This document shows positions 35,118 to 45,802 of a stretch of DNA of 64,000 bases, in pieces; positions within the stretch are counted from its first letter, which is position 1; each line of letters starts with the position of its first letter. Location of the stretch: the NCBI GenBank assembly GCA_003136315.1, contig PLDW01000143.1:1-64000 (forward strand), in the 5' to 3' direction. The notes under the pieces were generated by a model, which was not told the origin of the DNA, ran no database searches, and was given only the letters and a program-made list of their open reading frames with translations. The DNA is from Gemmataceae bacterium. Lineage in GTDB: Bacteria; Planctomycetota; Planctomycetia; Gemmatales; Gemmataceae. Both the position numbers and the translations under genes were made by a program.

Positions 35118-37722
35118 TTTCTGCTGCACGGCCTGTGTGACAGTGTGACACATCCTCCGCGGAGGGTTCAGCAGATTCGGCGAATGTGCTTTCAAAATCA
35201 GAGTTTACGTCGCAATTTGGACAAGGTTCTCCGTTATCGCTTTTCGGGCCTGGAGGGCTTTTGTCACACATCGTCTCAAAAGGCGGCTCATCGGAACCCT
35301 CGTCTTCGTCGGGCTCCTCACCCCTTTTGTCACTTTTGTCACACAGGTCGTGCGGCACAAACGCGCGAATGGGGTGGCCCCTGGTGACCAGCTCCTCCCA
35401 CTCCCCCAACCCGGCCGCGACGAGGCTCTCCAGGGCCGCTTCCGCAGCCCCGGCCGACTGGTACTTTCGTTGGTTCGACCTTTGGAGTTGCCTTCCCGTG
35501 ATCCGACCACCGTGCCGGTCAGCCAGTCGCCGGACGACCTCGAATAGGAGGCGGGCGGCCTGCAACTCGGGTGTCTCACCCAGGGCCATGTACACCCGCT
35601 CGGCCTCGTCGCGAAACCACATCGTCAACTGGATGGCGGCTGCCATGTCCTCGCCACAGATCTGGGATCGGCCAGCGGACTCTTTCAAGCGGCAGCAGTG
35701 GAAGATCAGGGCGAACCGGAGGGCGTAACCCTCCAGTTTGCTCATCACCGCGCTCATGTCCTCATCGGCGGTCTCCAGGGCCGTCCCGTTGGCGTTGTAG
35801 AACGCGATGAACATCTTCTTCGCCTCGTCCGTCAGTCGGACCAGGTGGGGGCAGGGGCGGCCGTCTGGCCAGGCCGCGGGGGACAGCCCAAAGAGATCCT
35901 CCAGGAGTTGGCCGAACGCCTTGCGGACCGGCTCATCGACCTCGGCCTCGGTCCACAGCCGCTTGCGCCACGGAGGCATGGCCAGAAGAAGTCGGGCCAG
36001 GAACCCGGATGCCCGGAACTCCTCGTTGAGGACCCGGGCCAGGATCTTCGGCTGGATCGTCCCGGCGACCGACACCCCGACTCCGCGGATACGCACCTCC
36101 TTCCGGTCCCCGGTCTTGCGGGTGTAGTTGATCGACCCGGCGTTGCTCAACTGGAGCCAGCGGGGGAGGTCGCTTGCCCCGGTCCGACCAGCGTACTTGA
36201 CGAACCCACCGATCCAGGCACTCAACTCGTCCTGGCCAATGAGCAGCCCACGGGGGTTGTCCTGGAGTGTCCCGACCAGGGCCTCGATGGTGACATCCCC
36301 CTTGATGAACGACTTCTTGACCGGAGGTTTCGGCTTTGGGCCTGGGTCGTCCCCGCTCTCCTTGGCCGCCTTCCGCCGTTCATTCCAGTCGTCCAGTTGG
36401 CCCTCGTAGGCGGCCGTCGCGATCTCGAACTCACGCTCCAGTCGGTCGTTGATGTCCTCGGCCAGATCCTCGACATCGCGGTAGGGTGGGCTTTTGATCG
36501 CTCCGGACCGACCGATGGGAAGAGCCCAGATGTAGGGAGGCTCCTTCCACCCGCGTTTGGGTGAGGCGACGTGGGACGATCCAACTGCCGCCCCAAGGGC
36601 AGCGAGGACGGGCAGAGCGCTGTAGGAGGGATCGCAGTTCATGGCGGCGGCGGTGGCTTCGACGTACGCTCGTGGAACCGTGGGGAGGAGATGAGTGGGG
36701 AAGGGGACGAAGGGTGGGATGCGAGGGGTTGGAATCGTCCCGCCACCGGCGGCTGGAGTTCCCGGACCGGGCTTCCCACCCCCGAACGTGAACTTGGGTG
36801 TGGGCATGTCGGGAATGGCGAGCCACTCCTTGATCTTGCCGACCACCTTCGCGAGGGTCGGGTTGTCGATCGCCACGTCGAGCATCTCCTGCAAGGCTGG
36901 TAGTCCCATCATGTGCTTCTTGTCATTCAACCGCTTCCTTGCATCCTTGACGGCCCCGAGGCCCTCCCCATCGGCGATCTTGGCTACCTTGTCGGCGTCG
37001 TTGCGGGCCGTGAAGACCGCGGTCATGAAGCGGACGATTCGGTCGTCCTCCTCCCATTTGGCCCGAACCAACAGGTTGGCGATGAGCAGCACGAGCCCGT
37101 GTCGCTCCCTCGGCCGAGCGTATCGTGCGATGACGACGGCCGCAGCGATGTGACCGCTCGCGGCGACGAGATCCGCTCCGCAGACACCTGTGGGATGGCC
37201 CTCCCGAAACCACTCGATCGTGTGGCCACTGATGTGGAGACTCGGAGGAAACACCGTCTGAAAGTGTTTGAAGCGTTTTTCGGTCTCATCCCATTCCGGC
37301 CACCGCAGTTCGATGATCGTCGCCTCATTGCCGGACAGGACAGGATCGGTGAGTTTGGCATAGATCGCAGTTCCATCGGTCACGGTGTAGAGCGAATGGG
37401 TCACCTTCCCGTCCCGTCCGAAGGCGCACTCTGTGGGCGGGAGCAGGAACGGCGCTGCAAGAATGGCTTCCCGGCAATCCAGATCGGCATCGGCTATGTT
37501 CTGCGAGTCTGGGCCGAGCTTCACACCCAGATTGCGGCCAACGAAATGTTGCCGGTCTGTACTTCCATCTGGCCAGAACCGCTCGACAGGGTGCTTGCCC
37601 GGTTTGGGACATCGTGGAGCGTCGCACGAACATCCGCCAGTGTCCAGGTCGGGACGGTAGACGGGGACGGTCCGCCACCCGGTGGTTCGGTATCGTTCGA
37701 GAAATGCGTCCATCGTGCTCAC
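35098..37722 (-). CDS. Prim-Pol / DUF3987 replication protein
   Basis: 874 aa. The start is the GTG at 37722, which overlaps the previous stop (GTGA) and has AAGGAGG at 6 nt. The N-terminal ~250 residues are a bifunctional primase-polymerase domain: a Cys/His cluster (CSCDAPRCPKPGKHP) and catalytic NIADADLD. The central part is DUF3987, a RecA/SF3-like helicase module with a degenerate P-loop (PIGRSGAIKSPPY) and GLLIGQDELSAW. The C-terminus has a winged-helix-like region and a hydrophilic, acidic, Cys-containing tail. It provides priming and probably unwinding for the Pol I gene that overlaps its 3' end. Confidence 0.85.
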   Translation of the reverse strand: MSTMDAFLERYRTTGWRTVPVYRPDLDTGGCSCDAPRCPKPGKHPVERFWPDGSTDRQHFVGRNLGVKLGPDSQNIADADLDCREAILAAPFLLPPTECAFGRDGKVTHSLYTVTDGTAIYAKLTDPVLSGNEATIIELRWPEWDETEKRFKHFQTVFPPSLHISGHTIEWFREGHPTGVCGADLVAASGHIAAAVVIARYARPRERHGLVLLIANLLVRAKWEEDDRIVRFMTAVFTARNDADKVAKIADGEGLGAVKDARKRLNDKKHMMGLPALQEMLDVAIDNPTLAKVVGKIKEWLAIPDMPTPKFTFGGGKPGPGTPAAGGGTIPTPRIPPFVPFPTHLLPTVPRAYVEATAAAMNCDPSYSALPVLAALGAAVGSSHVASPKRGWKEPPYIWALPIGRSGAIKSPPYRDVEDLAEDINDRLEREFEIATAAYEGQLDDWNERRKAAKESGDDPGPKPKPPVKKSFIKGDVTIEALVGTLQDNPRGLLIGQDELSAWIGGFVKYAGRTGASDLPRWLQLSNAGSINYTRKTGDRKEVRIRGVGVSVAGTIQPKILARVLNEEFRASGFLARLLLAMPPWRKRLWTEAEVDEPVRKAFGQLLEDLFGLSPAAWPDGRPCPHLVRLTDEAKKMFIAFYNANGTALETADEDMSAVMSKLEGYALRFALIFHCCRLKESAGRSQICGEDMAAAIQLTMWFRDEAERVYMALGETPELQAARLLFEVVRRLADRHGGRITGRQLQRSNQRKYQSAGAAEAALESLVAAGLGEWEELVTRGHPIRAFVPHDLCDKSDKRGEEPDEDEGSDEPPFETMCDKSPPGPKSDNGEPCPNCDVNSDFESTFAESAEPSAEDVSHCHTGRAAENGAVCG

Positions 37723-37889
37723 AGGGTTCCTCCTTCCAGGAGAGGAGCCAGATCGATGGCGGACCAGCACCGGCTGCCATCCAGCGACCAGAGTTCGGTG
37801 GCCCACGGGCACCGGCGGGTGACCTCGGCTGGGTCGATCCCCACGGCCCGCAGGTCGTCCTCGCCGAGGTAGTCGAAATGATCTCTCAC
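37719..37889 (-). CDS. 56-aa protein preceding the Prim-Pol gene
   Basis: The GTG at 37889 is chosen because AGGAGG lies 8 nt upstream; the frame is open further upstream without such a signal. The product begins MRDHFDYLGEDDLRAVGIDP and ends with CWSAIDLAPLLEGGTL. It overlaps the Prim-Pol start by GTGA, so it is co-translated with it. Function unknown. Confidence 0.6.
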   Translation of the reverse strand: MRDHFDYLGEDDLRAVGIDPAEVTRRCPWATELWSLDGSRCWSAIDLAPLLEGGTL

Positions 37890-37972
37890 TGGCGGTCCTC
37901 CTATGGCACGGCGCGCACCGCGGACGGTCCCGCCTTGCGGCAGGTTCACGGATGCGTCCGGTCAACAGGTGG

Positions 37973-38272
37973 TTAGGCGGTCACAGGCTCGGGCTGGGGT
38001 TTCTGGGGAACACGCTCGACCCGGAAGCTACCAGGGCCGAACTCGCGGGTGACAAAGCCGATAAACACCCGGTTGAGATCCCTCCCGACCGGAGTTGAGG
38101 CATCGATCACGACCGCCCGCTTCTTGGCATCAAAGGCGTGGGCGGCATCAAGTCGGGTCTGGGACTCCCCGTGGAGCGCCTCGACCGCGAAGATCGACAG
38201 CAGCAGGGTGGCCTCAACCTCTGCCGCCGGGGCGGTGTCCTGGAACCGGTAGCGGTACACGTCCGTTGGCAT
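37973..38272 (-). CDS. 99-aa element protein
   Basis: Starts at ATG 38272 (MPTDVYRYRFQDTAPAAEVE). The sequence is alpha/beta with RAVVIDASTPVGRDLNRVFI in the middle and a Pro-rich C-terminus (VPQKPQPEPVTA). It is the first gene after the tandem promoter-like copies B and C and leads into the replication genes. No family recognised. Confidence 0.6.
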   Translation of the reverse strand: MPTDVYRYRFQDTAPAAEVEATLLLSIFAVEALHGESQTRLDAAHAFDAKKRAVVIDASTPVGRDLNRVFIGFVTREFGPGSFRVERVPQKPQPEPVTA

Positions 38273-38296
38273 CGCACGTCCTCGCGTGGTGAGAGT

Positions 38297-38414
38297 CCCT
38301 TATCCAAGGAACTACCCCGGTCACGAACGAAGTGTCCGGTGATTTGTCCCGATTGGTCGGGAGTTGATCCCCCTACCAAGGAACTACCCCGGCCGAGTTC
38401 GAAGTGTTCGGCGA
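38297..38414 (-). promoter_or_regulatory. Tandem copies B and C of the repeated promoter-like sequence
   Basis: Copy B (38297-38342) and copy C (38369-38414) repeat the blocks seen at 31654. On the minus strand these are GGACACTTCG or GAACACTTCGAA, then GGGGTAGTTCCTTGG. Copy B ends 24 bp before the ATG at 38272. C contains the GAACT...AGTTC dyad; B and A do not, so the dyad is not the conserved part. They would drive the 99-aa gene and the replication genes. Confidence 0.6.
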
Positions 38415-38461
38415 ACTGGGAGGATTTTTCCAGGCGCGTGCCAGATCCTTCGGTCGTGTCA

Positions 38462-39019
38462 TCACAAGGGGTCGAGGCCGACCGCCTCGAAGTACCGCCG
38501 GATCTCCCCAATCCGCCGGTAGATGGTTGCCCTGCTCACTCTCAAGTGGCGGGCAGCCTCGGTTACGGTCCGGTTTCGCAGTGCCTTGGCCGCTCGTCGC
38601 AAGCGACGGGGGAGAATGGCCAGAACCGCCTCCACGTCGAGGGTCAGGGCGACAGCCTGCTCTGGGCCGGGCCACGCTCGTGGGTCTGGCATCCCACCAT
38701 CCTCGGCCTGGAGGATGGCATCTAGCGACTGGGGTGCCCGGCGAAGCCACCGCCTGCGGCCACGGAGGGTCGTGGCGGTGGCGTGGGCGACGAGCATGCG
38801 AATGAAGACGGCAAGGTCGGTCCGGTCGGTGTCAAATCGGCCGAGTCGCTCCCAGACGTGCAGGGTGATGTCTTGTTCGATGTCTGCAAGCTCAGACGGG
38901 GATTGTCCACAGCGGCGGGCGACCTGCCGGGCCTTGCCGCGGATCAACTCACTGGTCGCGGGATCGAGGGTCGGGGATGGTCGGTCGGATTGGGCCGGTG
39001 GCCTCGTGTCGGGTGACAT
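38462..39019 (-). CDS. Element-encoded ECF-like sigma factor
   Basis: 185 aa from an ATG at 39019 (MSPDTRPPAQ). Region 2 is visible around LADIEQDITLHVWERLGRFD and FIRMLVAHATATTLRGRRRW. Region 4 is near the C-terminus with a helix-turn-helix (TVTEAARHLRVSRATIYRRI). It lacks anti-sigma or extra domains. The start codon lies inside the first unit of a 70-bp tandem duplication. Because repeated promoter-like sequences lie directly downstream and at other element genes, it is the natural candidate for recognising them. Confidence 0.8.
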   Translation of the reverse strand: MSPDTRPPAQSDRPSPTLDPATSELIRGKARQVARRCGQSPSELADIEQDITLHVWERLGRFDTDRTDLAVFIRMLVAHATATTLRGRRRWLRRAPQSLDAILQAEDGGMPDPRAWPGPEQAVALTLDVEAVLAILPRRLRRAAKALRNRTVTEAARHLRVSRATIYRRIGEIRRYFEAVGLDPL

Positions 39020-39152
39020 GGACGTGCCCGCAGGGTGGCGAACCCGCTGTGCCCGATGCACGGCGGACACACCCCGGCGGAGGTGACATGGACGTGCCCG
39101 CAGGGTGGCGAACCCGCTGTGCCCGATGCACGGCGGACACACCCCGGCGGAA
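39013..39152 (+). repeat. Perfect 70-bp tandem duplication at the sigma gene start
   Basis: The 70-bp unit starting GTGACATGGACGTGCC is present at 39013-39082 and again from 39083 to about 39151 without visible mismatch. The minus-strand ATG of the sigma gene is in the lower copy. The upper copy carries the same ATG context, but in a different frame because 70 is not a multiple of three. It is a recent duplication that changes the leader of the gene. Confidence 0.85.
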
Positions 39153-39222
39153 TTGCACGAACGTGGTCAAAAGAATTGGCGGCGCAACCTAAGTGGTTAC
39201 ACCGCCGAGAGATGCGCGAGTG

Positions 39223-39266
39223 AAAAAACGAGTTGCAGTTGCACGAAAACGACTCAACTGCAATTC
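39223..39266 (-). terminator. Intrinsic terminator of the HTH gene
   Basis: On the minus strand a 12-nt arm at 39266-39255 pairs with 39241-39230 (GAGTTGCAGTTG against CAACTGCAATTC, one mismatch). It is followed by a run of six T at 39228-39223. It lies immediately after the stop of the 166-aa HTH gene and separates it from the sigma gene. Confidence 0.75.
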
Positions 39267-39267
39267 C

Positions 39268-39768
39268 CTACCACGCCGACTCAGAGAAACCCATGACCTG
39301 ATGAAGGTCCAGTGCTGCTTCCCAGCACATCTTGAGTACCAGTGCGGATTCGTCATTGAGGCATCGACTGACGTCCGGTTCCGTCATCCCGGTCCGTTCG
39401 GCCAGGTGCTTCTGAGTCGGCCGTTCGAGGAGTTTGGCTTCCCCTTGGAGGGCGAGCGTCGCATACGCGTGATCTCTGGCTTCTCGCAGGTGCTCTTTTA
39501 TCTCTTTGACGAGTTTCGCGATCCCGGTTTCCCGTGTTGCCCGCTTCGGAACCGGCTTCTTCTTCAGGGTGGTCGGGCGGGCCAGCTTGGAATCGGTGAG
39601 TGTCGCCTCGATCGCGGCAGTGTCGAATATGAGGCCATCTGGGCCGAGTGAGACGACCGACTCGAGGGCAATGATCGGGTTCGGGGTCGTCGCGCCCCAT
39701 TTCTGGGCTGCAGATTCAGTGGGGAAGAACAGAACGGACTTGGGTCGGGAGGACAACCTTGAGATCAC
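39268..39768 (-). CDS. Helix-turn-helix regulatory protein
   Basis: 166 aa from a GTG at 39768. A helix-turn-helix lies at about 117-138 (TQKHLAERTGMTEPDVSRCL), preceded by a basic helical linker (KLVKEIKEHLREARDHAYAT). The N-terminal 60 residues are of unknown fold. It resembles Xre-like regulators with an N-terminal extension. It could control the sigma/replication genes or the upstream genes. It ends at its own intrinsic terminator. Confidence 0.65.
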   Translation of the reverse strand: MISRLSSRPKSVLFFPTESAAQKWGATTPNPIIALESVVSLGPDGLIFDTAAIEATLTDSKLARPTTLKKKPVPKRATRETGIAKLVKEIKEHLREARDHAYATLALQGEAKLLERPTQKHLAERTGMTEPDVSRCLNDESALVLKMCWEAALDLHQVMGFSESAW

Positions 39769-39796
39769 CGCGGGGCGGTTTAGGTCGTGGAGATAC

Positions 39797-39908
39797 CTAG
39801 ATGTCCATCTCGTAAATCTCTGGGCAGTCGTACTTCCTGGCTTCCCAAGAACTTACGTCATGAGGGCACCGTGAATGCTGCCCAAGGACTTATGAAATGG
39901 ACATCTAG
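39797..39908. repeat. 31-nt imperfect inverted repeat with 50-nt loop
   Basis: Arms 39797-39827 and 39878-39908 are complementary at 26 of 31 positions, and all five differences are transitions. The right arm lies inside the 3' end of the 161-aa gene and encodes CPFHKSLGS on the minus strand. The left arm would encode CPSRKSLGS on the plus strand. It looks like an inverted duplication of the gene end, or a large terminator/regulatory hairpin. Confidence 0.6.
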
Positions 39909-40338
39909 CGAAATACGCATCCCGCTGCCGACCTTCCCACGGGACACTCCCAAGGTGCCACAGATGCCCCGAGACCACCTCGGTGGGATTGCCTCGGCCG
40001 CCAGCGGCGATGAGTATGTTCTCCAGAAGTGTGGGGACGACCACGGCCCACCGGCGGAGTTGGTCCGGGGAGATTTGGACCGGCCCGCACTCGGAGCACG
40101 GCAGGAAGGCTTTCACCCCCCCGGTGCGGTCATCGGTCAACCACCGGACACGGCGGATGTGACCCTGCTGGCATTCCCCGCACACCGCAAACTGGGTCGG
40201 GGCCACCTCTTGAATGAGGCCGAGGCTGAGGAGTCGGTCTCGCCAACTGACCCGTTCCCCTTCGACGTCGCGGGCGAGGAAGAGGGGCGGGTCATTATCC
40301 AGGCGTAGCAACACCGGCACCAATGGATCGCGCTGCAT
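39853..40338 (-). CDS. Zinc-ribbon-like protein, 161 aa
   Basis: 161 aa from an ATG at 40338 overlapping the end of the 398-aa gene. Two Cys pairs, C53-x2-C56 (CGECQQGH) and C81-x2-C84 (CSECGP), suggest a zinc ribbon. The C-terminus ARCPFHKSLGS recalls the CPFH zinc motif of DnaG-type primases but is too short for that domain. It may bind nucleic acid in replication or transcription of the element. The stop codon lies inside the loop of a long inverted repeat. Confidence 0.6.
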   Translation of the reverse strand: MQRDPLVPVLLRLDNDPPLFLARDVEGERVSWRDRLLSLGLIQEVAPTQFAVCGECQQGHIRRVRWLTDDRTGGVKAFLPCSECGPVQISPDQLRRWAVVVPTLLENILIAAGGRGNPTEVVSGHLWHLGSVPWEGRQRDAYFARCPFHKSLGSIHGALMT

Positions 40339-41491
40339 AGATCCCCCATCGTTGGAGGTACTTCATCACAATCTCAACCCGATCCGGGGGTTGATGCCGG
40401 AGACTGCAACTGTTGGGGTACGCCACATCAAATGTCACCGACCCCGCCTTCCGGCCATCGACCGGTTGGAACTCGAAACAAAACGTGACCAGGGTGACGT
40501 GAACGGCGGAGAGCGGGACATGCTCCTGGTTCAGGACCTCACGGAGCATCCGGTCCATATCACCAGGCCACTCCGGGTCAGCACGGAGAGTGATCTGCCG
40601 GTGGCTGTTCTTGAGTGACAGCCTCATTTGCCGGATGTGGACCTCAAGGTGGTCAGCGGGGTCTGTCACCAACGAGTGATTCTCCGTCTTCAGGCCGTCC
40701 AACTCGTAGCTGGCGTCCGGCCGCCAGTCCCCCAGGTCGACCCCCAAGATGGTGCCTGCGAACGCCTCCTCGACCCGCGGCTTGAGCCGGAACGGGAGTT
40801 TGGCGAACAACTCCAACGCTCCCTCGACCGGAGTAAACGCGAACACAATGGGGAACGTCCGGCGGAATGTCCGCGGGGCCAGCCGGCGGTCGTCGTCGTG
40901 GGCAGTCACGGTTTGCACGTGATCATCCGGGTGAGCGAAGAAGTACACCGTCCCCCGGCGGGCGAACGACTCGACGGTGCAGACTCGCCCCCGCCCCTGC
41001 GCGAGAACGAGCAGGTCAGATAGTGCTCGGCCGAGTCGGTCCAGCGCGTCCGGCGAGGTATTCGGCTCGCCACGCGGCAGGTCGTCCCGCCGCCGCCACC
41101 AGGGCAGCGTTTCAACCTCGTGGATCAGGGCGGCCCGGGTCACCACCTCCTGGGAGCGCAGCCATGCCCACATGGCTCTTTCGTAGAGTCCCCCCTCGGC
41201 TGGCATGTCCGCGCCCACTGCCACGTCGTCAGACATCTCGGCGGCCTCCAAAATGGCTGCGATCCCAGTGTCGCAGGACAGCCCGTGAACAGCCCGTAGC
41301 GCGGATTCGACGGCATCAAACTGTGTCGCGTTCAAACCCTCCAGTGCCTCGACGATCGGGTTGATGTCCCGCTCCCGGAGGCCGTCCCAGGGGATGTCGA
41401 GGGCAGCATGACCGAGGTGATCGAGGAACTGGCGGACCAGGCGTTTGGGGACCATCCGCAGAACTGTTGGGATGGAGAACACGCGTGACAT
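40295..41491 (-). CDS. Element protein of unknown function, 398 aa
   Basis: 398 aa from an ATG at 41491 with AAGGAG upstream. It is soluble, alpha/beta, with no signal peptide. Visible features are an N-terminal helical half (RLVRQFLDHLGHAALDIPWD), a segment RRGTVYFFAHPDDHVQTVTA, and a beta-rich C-terminal half (FRRTFPIVFAFTPVEGALEL). No family recognised. It lies between the recombinase operon and the zinc-ribbon gene on the same strand, so it is probably a core element gene. Confidence 0.6.
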   Translation of the reverse strand: MSRVFSIPTVLRMVPKRLVRQFLDHLGHAALDIPWDGLRERDINPIVEALEGLNATQFDAVESALRAVHGLSCDTGIAAILEAAEMSDDVAVGADMPAEGGLYERAMWAWLRSQEVVTRAALIHEVETLPWWRRRDDLPRGEPNTSPDALDRLGRALSDLLVLAQGRGRVCTVESFARRGTVYFFAHPDDHVQTVTAHDDDRRLAPRTFRRTFPIVFAFTPVEGALELFAKLPFRLKPRVEEAFAGTILGVDLGDWRPDASYELDGLKTENHSLVTDPADHLEVHIRQMRLSLKNSHRQITLRADPEWPGDMDRMLREVLNQEHVPLSAVHVTLVTFCFEFQPVDGRKAGSVTFDVAYPNSCSLRHQPPDRVEIVMKYLQRWGIYAARSIGAGVATPG

Positions 41492-41623
41492 GATCGAGTC
41501 TCCTTCCTCGAATCCGGCGGGTATGGGTCGGACGTGTGCCTGAGTGCGCAGTCATATGTCTTATACGATAGGTGACCGCAGCATTCCGATACAAGTCGAG
41601 TCCCGCGAATCTTGGTCGCCCAG

Positions 41624-42054
41624 TCACGCACCCCCGACAGCCCTTGTACGCCCTGACAGGTCGGTCCACATCCGTCGCTGGGTTCGCCAGTCTGCCACTT
41701 GCGCGATCGGTAATAGGTTCCGCAGAACGAGCGTGTCCCGGCCCTTCTCAATGTGGGGCAGGAACAGCAGGGCCTCCTGGAGATCCGGTGCCAGGTGCAA
41801 CAGACTGGCGATCTGACTGACCCGCGCCCGTGTGACGTGCCCCAGCCGGGCGATCTCCGCGTAGTCGGCGATTGTCCCATCCCGGATCATCCGGTCGAAC
41901 TTGATCGCCAGGGCCATCAACCGGGCTACCCGCGGCACCCGCCCTGGGGCCGTGCCCGCCGGTGCCTCCCCAGCCTTGAGCTCCTTCCTGCCTCGCCCGC
42001 CTCGGCCGAAATGGACCGTCCCTTCGACCGTCAGTCGCCCACTCGTCGTCGTGC

Positions 42055-42058
<4 letters not shown>
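41624..42058 (-). CDS. ParB-type HTH protein downstream of the recombinase
   Basis: 144 aa from an ATG at 42058 overlapping the recombinase stop (ATGA). A helix-turn-helix is at about 62-90 (IADYAEIARLGHVTRARVSQ), of the KorB/ParB central type, preceded by a basic Gly/Arg-rich stretch. Small proteins of this kind regularly follow DUF2924 and large serine recombinase genes. A role in recombination directionality or autoregulation is plausible but not shown. Confidence 0.7.
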
Positions 42059-43652
<1,594 letters not shown>

Positions 43653-43656
<4 letters not shown>

Positions 43657-44177
43657 GCCGCACCTCCCTTCGAATTGAGTCGGAAGAACAGAAACCCGTT
43701 GCAGTGGTTCCCCGAGACCGCCTTGGCCACAGCGCTGAGCGAGCCGTAGACCTGGCCGTCGTACTCGAATCCCTCGGCGAGAACCTTCACCTGGACGTCC
43801 CCGCCCTTGTACTTGCGGGTGAGGATCGTGCCGGCCGGGGGAAGACGTCCGTCGGCTGGGGATCGCACGTCTTTGGCCCGGGTTGGGCCTGTCGGGCCTC
43901 CAGGTGGGTCCGTGCGGCCCGTGGGCGGGCTGAGCCGGAGGTCGGCATCCCGGGCCAACTCGGTTGCCCGGGCCTTGGCCCGCTCGCTCAGGTCGCCCTC
44001 GGCGAGGGCCTGGACCCGCCAGGCGATCCGGCGGACCAGCCAGGTCCGGTTGCCGGTCGTTGTGGCCTCGTCGAACACCTCGGCATATCGCTCGCGGAGT
44101 TGTTTGACGGTCATTCGCTGCAAGGCGGCCACCTCCTTGGCCACGTTCGGCGTCTCTTTCTCGACCTTCGTTTGCAT
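43653..44177 (-). CDS. DUF2924 protein
   Basis: 174 aa from an ATG at 44177 with GAGAGG upstream, preferred over a TTG at 44210. N-terminal helices (VAALQRMTVKQLRERYAEVF, then RTWLVRRIAWRVQALAEG) and a C-terminal beta domain (GTILTRKYKGGDVQVKVLAE) match DUF2924, known as the regular upstream neighbour of large serine recombinases. Its stop overlaps the recombinase start. The function is unknown; the constant pairing suggests an accessory DNA-binding factor of the recombinase. Confidence 0.85.
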
Positions 44178-44206
44178 CGCAACCTCTCTGGGAATCTCGG
44201 GATCGG

Positions 44207-44422
44207 TCAACCGCCGTGGACAGTAACGCTCGTCTCGGCCGACACAGCAAGTCGATTCGGAGCAGATTCTGAAGAATCCTCCGATGCCCGTTCGAGGGGG
44301 ATTTCCGGGGAGATGATCGGCCGGCGGAGACGCAGAAGACCGGCCGCGAGAATGGTGGCCAGGGCGCTCGTTCGAGCATCAGGGGAGAGTTCGACAGGGT
44401 CGATTGCAGAGGGGAAGAGCAT
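44207..44422 (-). CDS. 71-aa protein at the head of the recombinase operon
   Basis: Starts at ATG 44422 with GAGG upstream. It begins with an acidic/hydrophobic helix (SPDARTSALATILAAGLLRL) and ends SAPNRLAVSAETSVTV. I recall similar short products before DUF2924-recombinase genes in planctomycetes, so it is probably real. It ends 29 bp before the DUF2924 start. Copy D of the repeated promoter-like sequence is 44 bp upstream. Confidence 0.6.
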   Translation of the reverse strand: MLFPSAIDPVELSPDARTSALATILAAGLLRLRRPIISPEIPLERASEDSSESAPNRLAVSAETSVTVHGG

Positions 44423-44465
44423 GAGGCAACCTCGGCAGGGTGGCGACCTGCCAGAAGCGGCGGTG

Positions 44466-44510
44466 TCCCCCTACCAAGGAACTACTCCAGCCGAGTTCGA
44501 AGTGTCCGCT
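44466..44510 (-). promoter_or_regulatory. Copy D of the repeated promoter-like sequence
   Basis: Minus-strand blocks GGACACTTCGAAC and GGAGTAGTTCCTTGG match copies A-C, with the second block differing by one base. It lies 44-88 bp upstream of the first ATG of the recombinase operon. A weak fifth copy (44657-44700) shares GGACACTTTGAAC but has lost much of the second block. Confidence 0.6.
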
Positions 44511-45323
44511 CGGGGGAGTTGGGACAGAGGTTGGGGCCGCCAGGAGGGCGGGTTGGAGAAGGTGTCAGCGTGCGGTGGCATGTGGGCACCTCCAAAGGGG
44601 GTGGGGCCCACAGCGACCTTCGCCTGGCGACGGGTAGCTGTCTGGCGGGAACGAAGCCTCTACTTGTTAATTACCCGGTTGGGGTTCAAAGTGTCCGATC
44701 TTGCGAGAGGACGCCTCAGAATACGCGGTGAGTCGGACCGAAGCGTGCGCCGTGGAAAGGTTTGTTAGGTCATGTCGGGAGAGCCCCGACCCCGCTGGAA
44801 GAAGGCGGGTAAAACGATCCGTTTACCTTCATCCGAAAGGAGCGAGGGGACAATAGCATGCGGATGAAGCGACGTGAGACCCAGCGTCAAAGGGTCGATA
44901 GACGCTCGCGAGTTAGGCCACGCATGGGCAAGGCTGGATTGCTTGAACTCCAGTCCCAGTGGGTGCGTTCCGACACCTCCGGGAAAGACGCTGATACCCG
45001 GATTCCTGTCTCACGGGGTGAGTGCTTCGCTCCCCGTGATCTTCCGACAGGACACACCCGGCAATGAGTCGGGGCAAGGGACGAACGGAGGCCCTAAACG
45101 TGGAGCGGACCTGACAGACAACCACGGGATCGCCTACAGGCAGTAATGCCCAGGGCGACAGAGTCCCCCTAGTAGGCGTCAGCCGAAGGGGGACAGGACA
45201 CAGGGCTTCAACAAGAAAGGGGTTACTCGGATGAGTAGTTCAGCCCTGCTCAGGCTTGAAGCACTGCGGAAGTGCATGGCTTACCGGGTTGGGCCATGAC
45301 ACCATGTAGATCCCGTGTCTGGA

Positions 45324-45343
45324 GAGCCGGATGCACGGAAACA
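45324..45343 (+). ncRNA. 5' part of outer-intron domain V
   Basis: GAGCCGGATGCACGGAAACA supplies positions 1-20 of domain V including the catalytic AGC and the GAAA loop. The remaining 14 nt (ending TCCGGTTC) resume at 47745. The joined stem has 8 basal pairs, a 2-nt CG bulge and four of six upper pairs, with C-A and T-C mismatches. Confidence 0.75.
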
Positions 45344-45802
45344 GTGCGCCGCGGAACGCGGTGTTGAATCCCTGACGCAGTCAGGAGAAACTCGGAGGAA
45401 TGTTTCTGGGCCGTCTGGTTTACCTGAAGGCGAAAGCTAGAGGGGAAAAGAGCATGCCAGAGAAGCGGGAGTCACTCGAAGGCGTTTACGGTGCCGTCCC
45501 GCGAGGCTCGCGTGATATGGCGAAAGCGACACTGCCTGAATCCCAATCCCCAGTGGTGGAACCGCACACCCGCTGCTACAGCGCCTACATCGCAGCGCCC
45601 CAGGAGCGGATCGTTCGGATTTCGCGATCGGCTTCCTCCGCTTGGCGGGGCGATGGAGAACGACTCCATTCAAGGGGATGAGTGGGACGCCTACGTCACG
45701 CTCGACACGTTCAGCACCAACGGAACGCGGGATCGCCTACAGGACGCGAGTCCCACGGCGACGGAGTCTCCGTAGTAGTCCGAGGACGGGAAAGCCGTCC
45801 AC

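Noticed and set aside
38369-38414. GAACT...AGTTC dyad in repeat copy C as a repressor operator
   Set aside because: The dyad is not kept in copies A and B, so the conserved blocks rather than the dyad define the element.
39013-39152. CRISPR-like array
   Set aside because: Two 70-bp units are directly adjacent with no spacers. No CRISPR repeat-spacer pattern or cas gene was found in the window.
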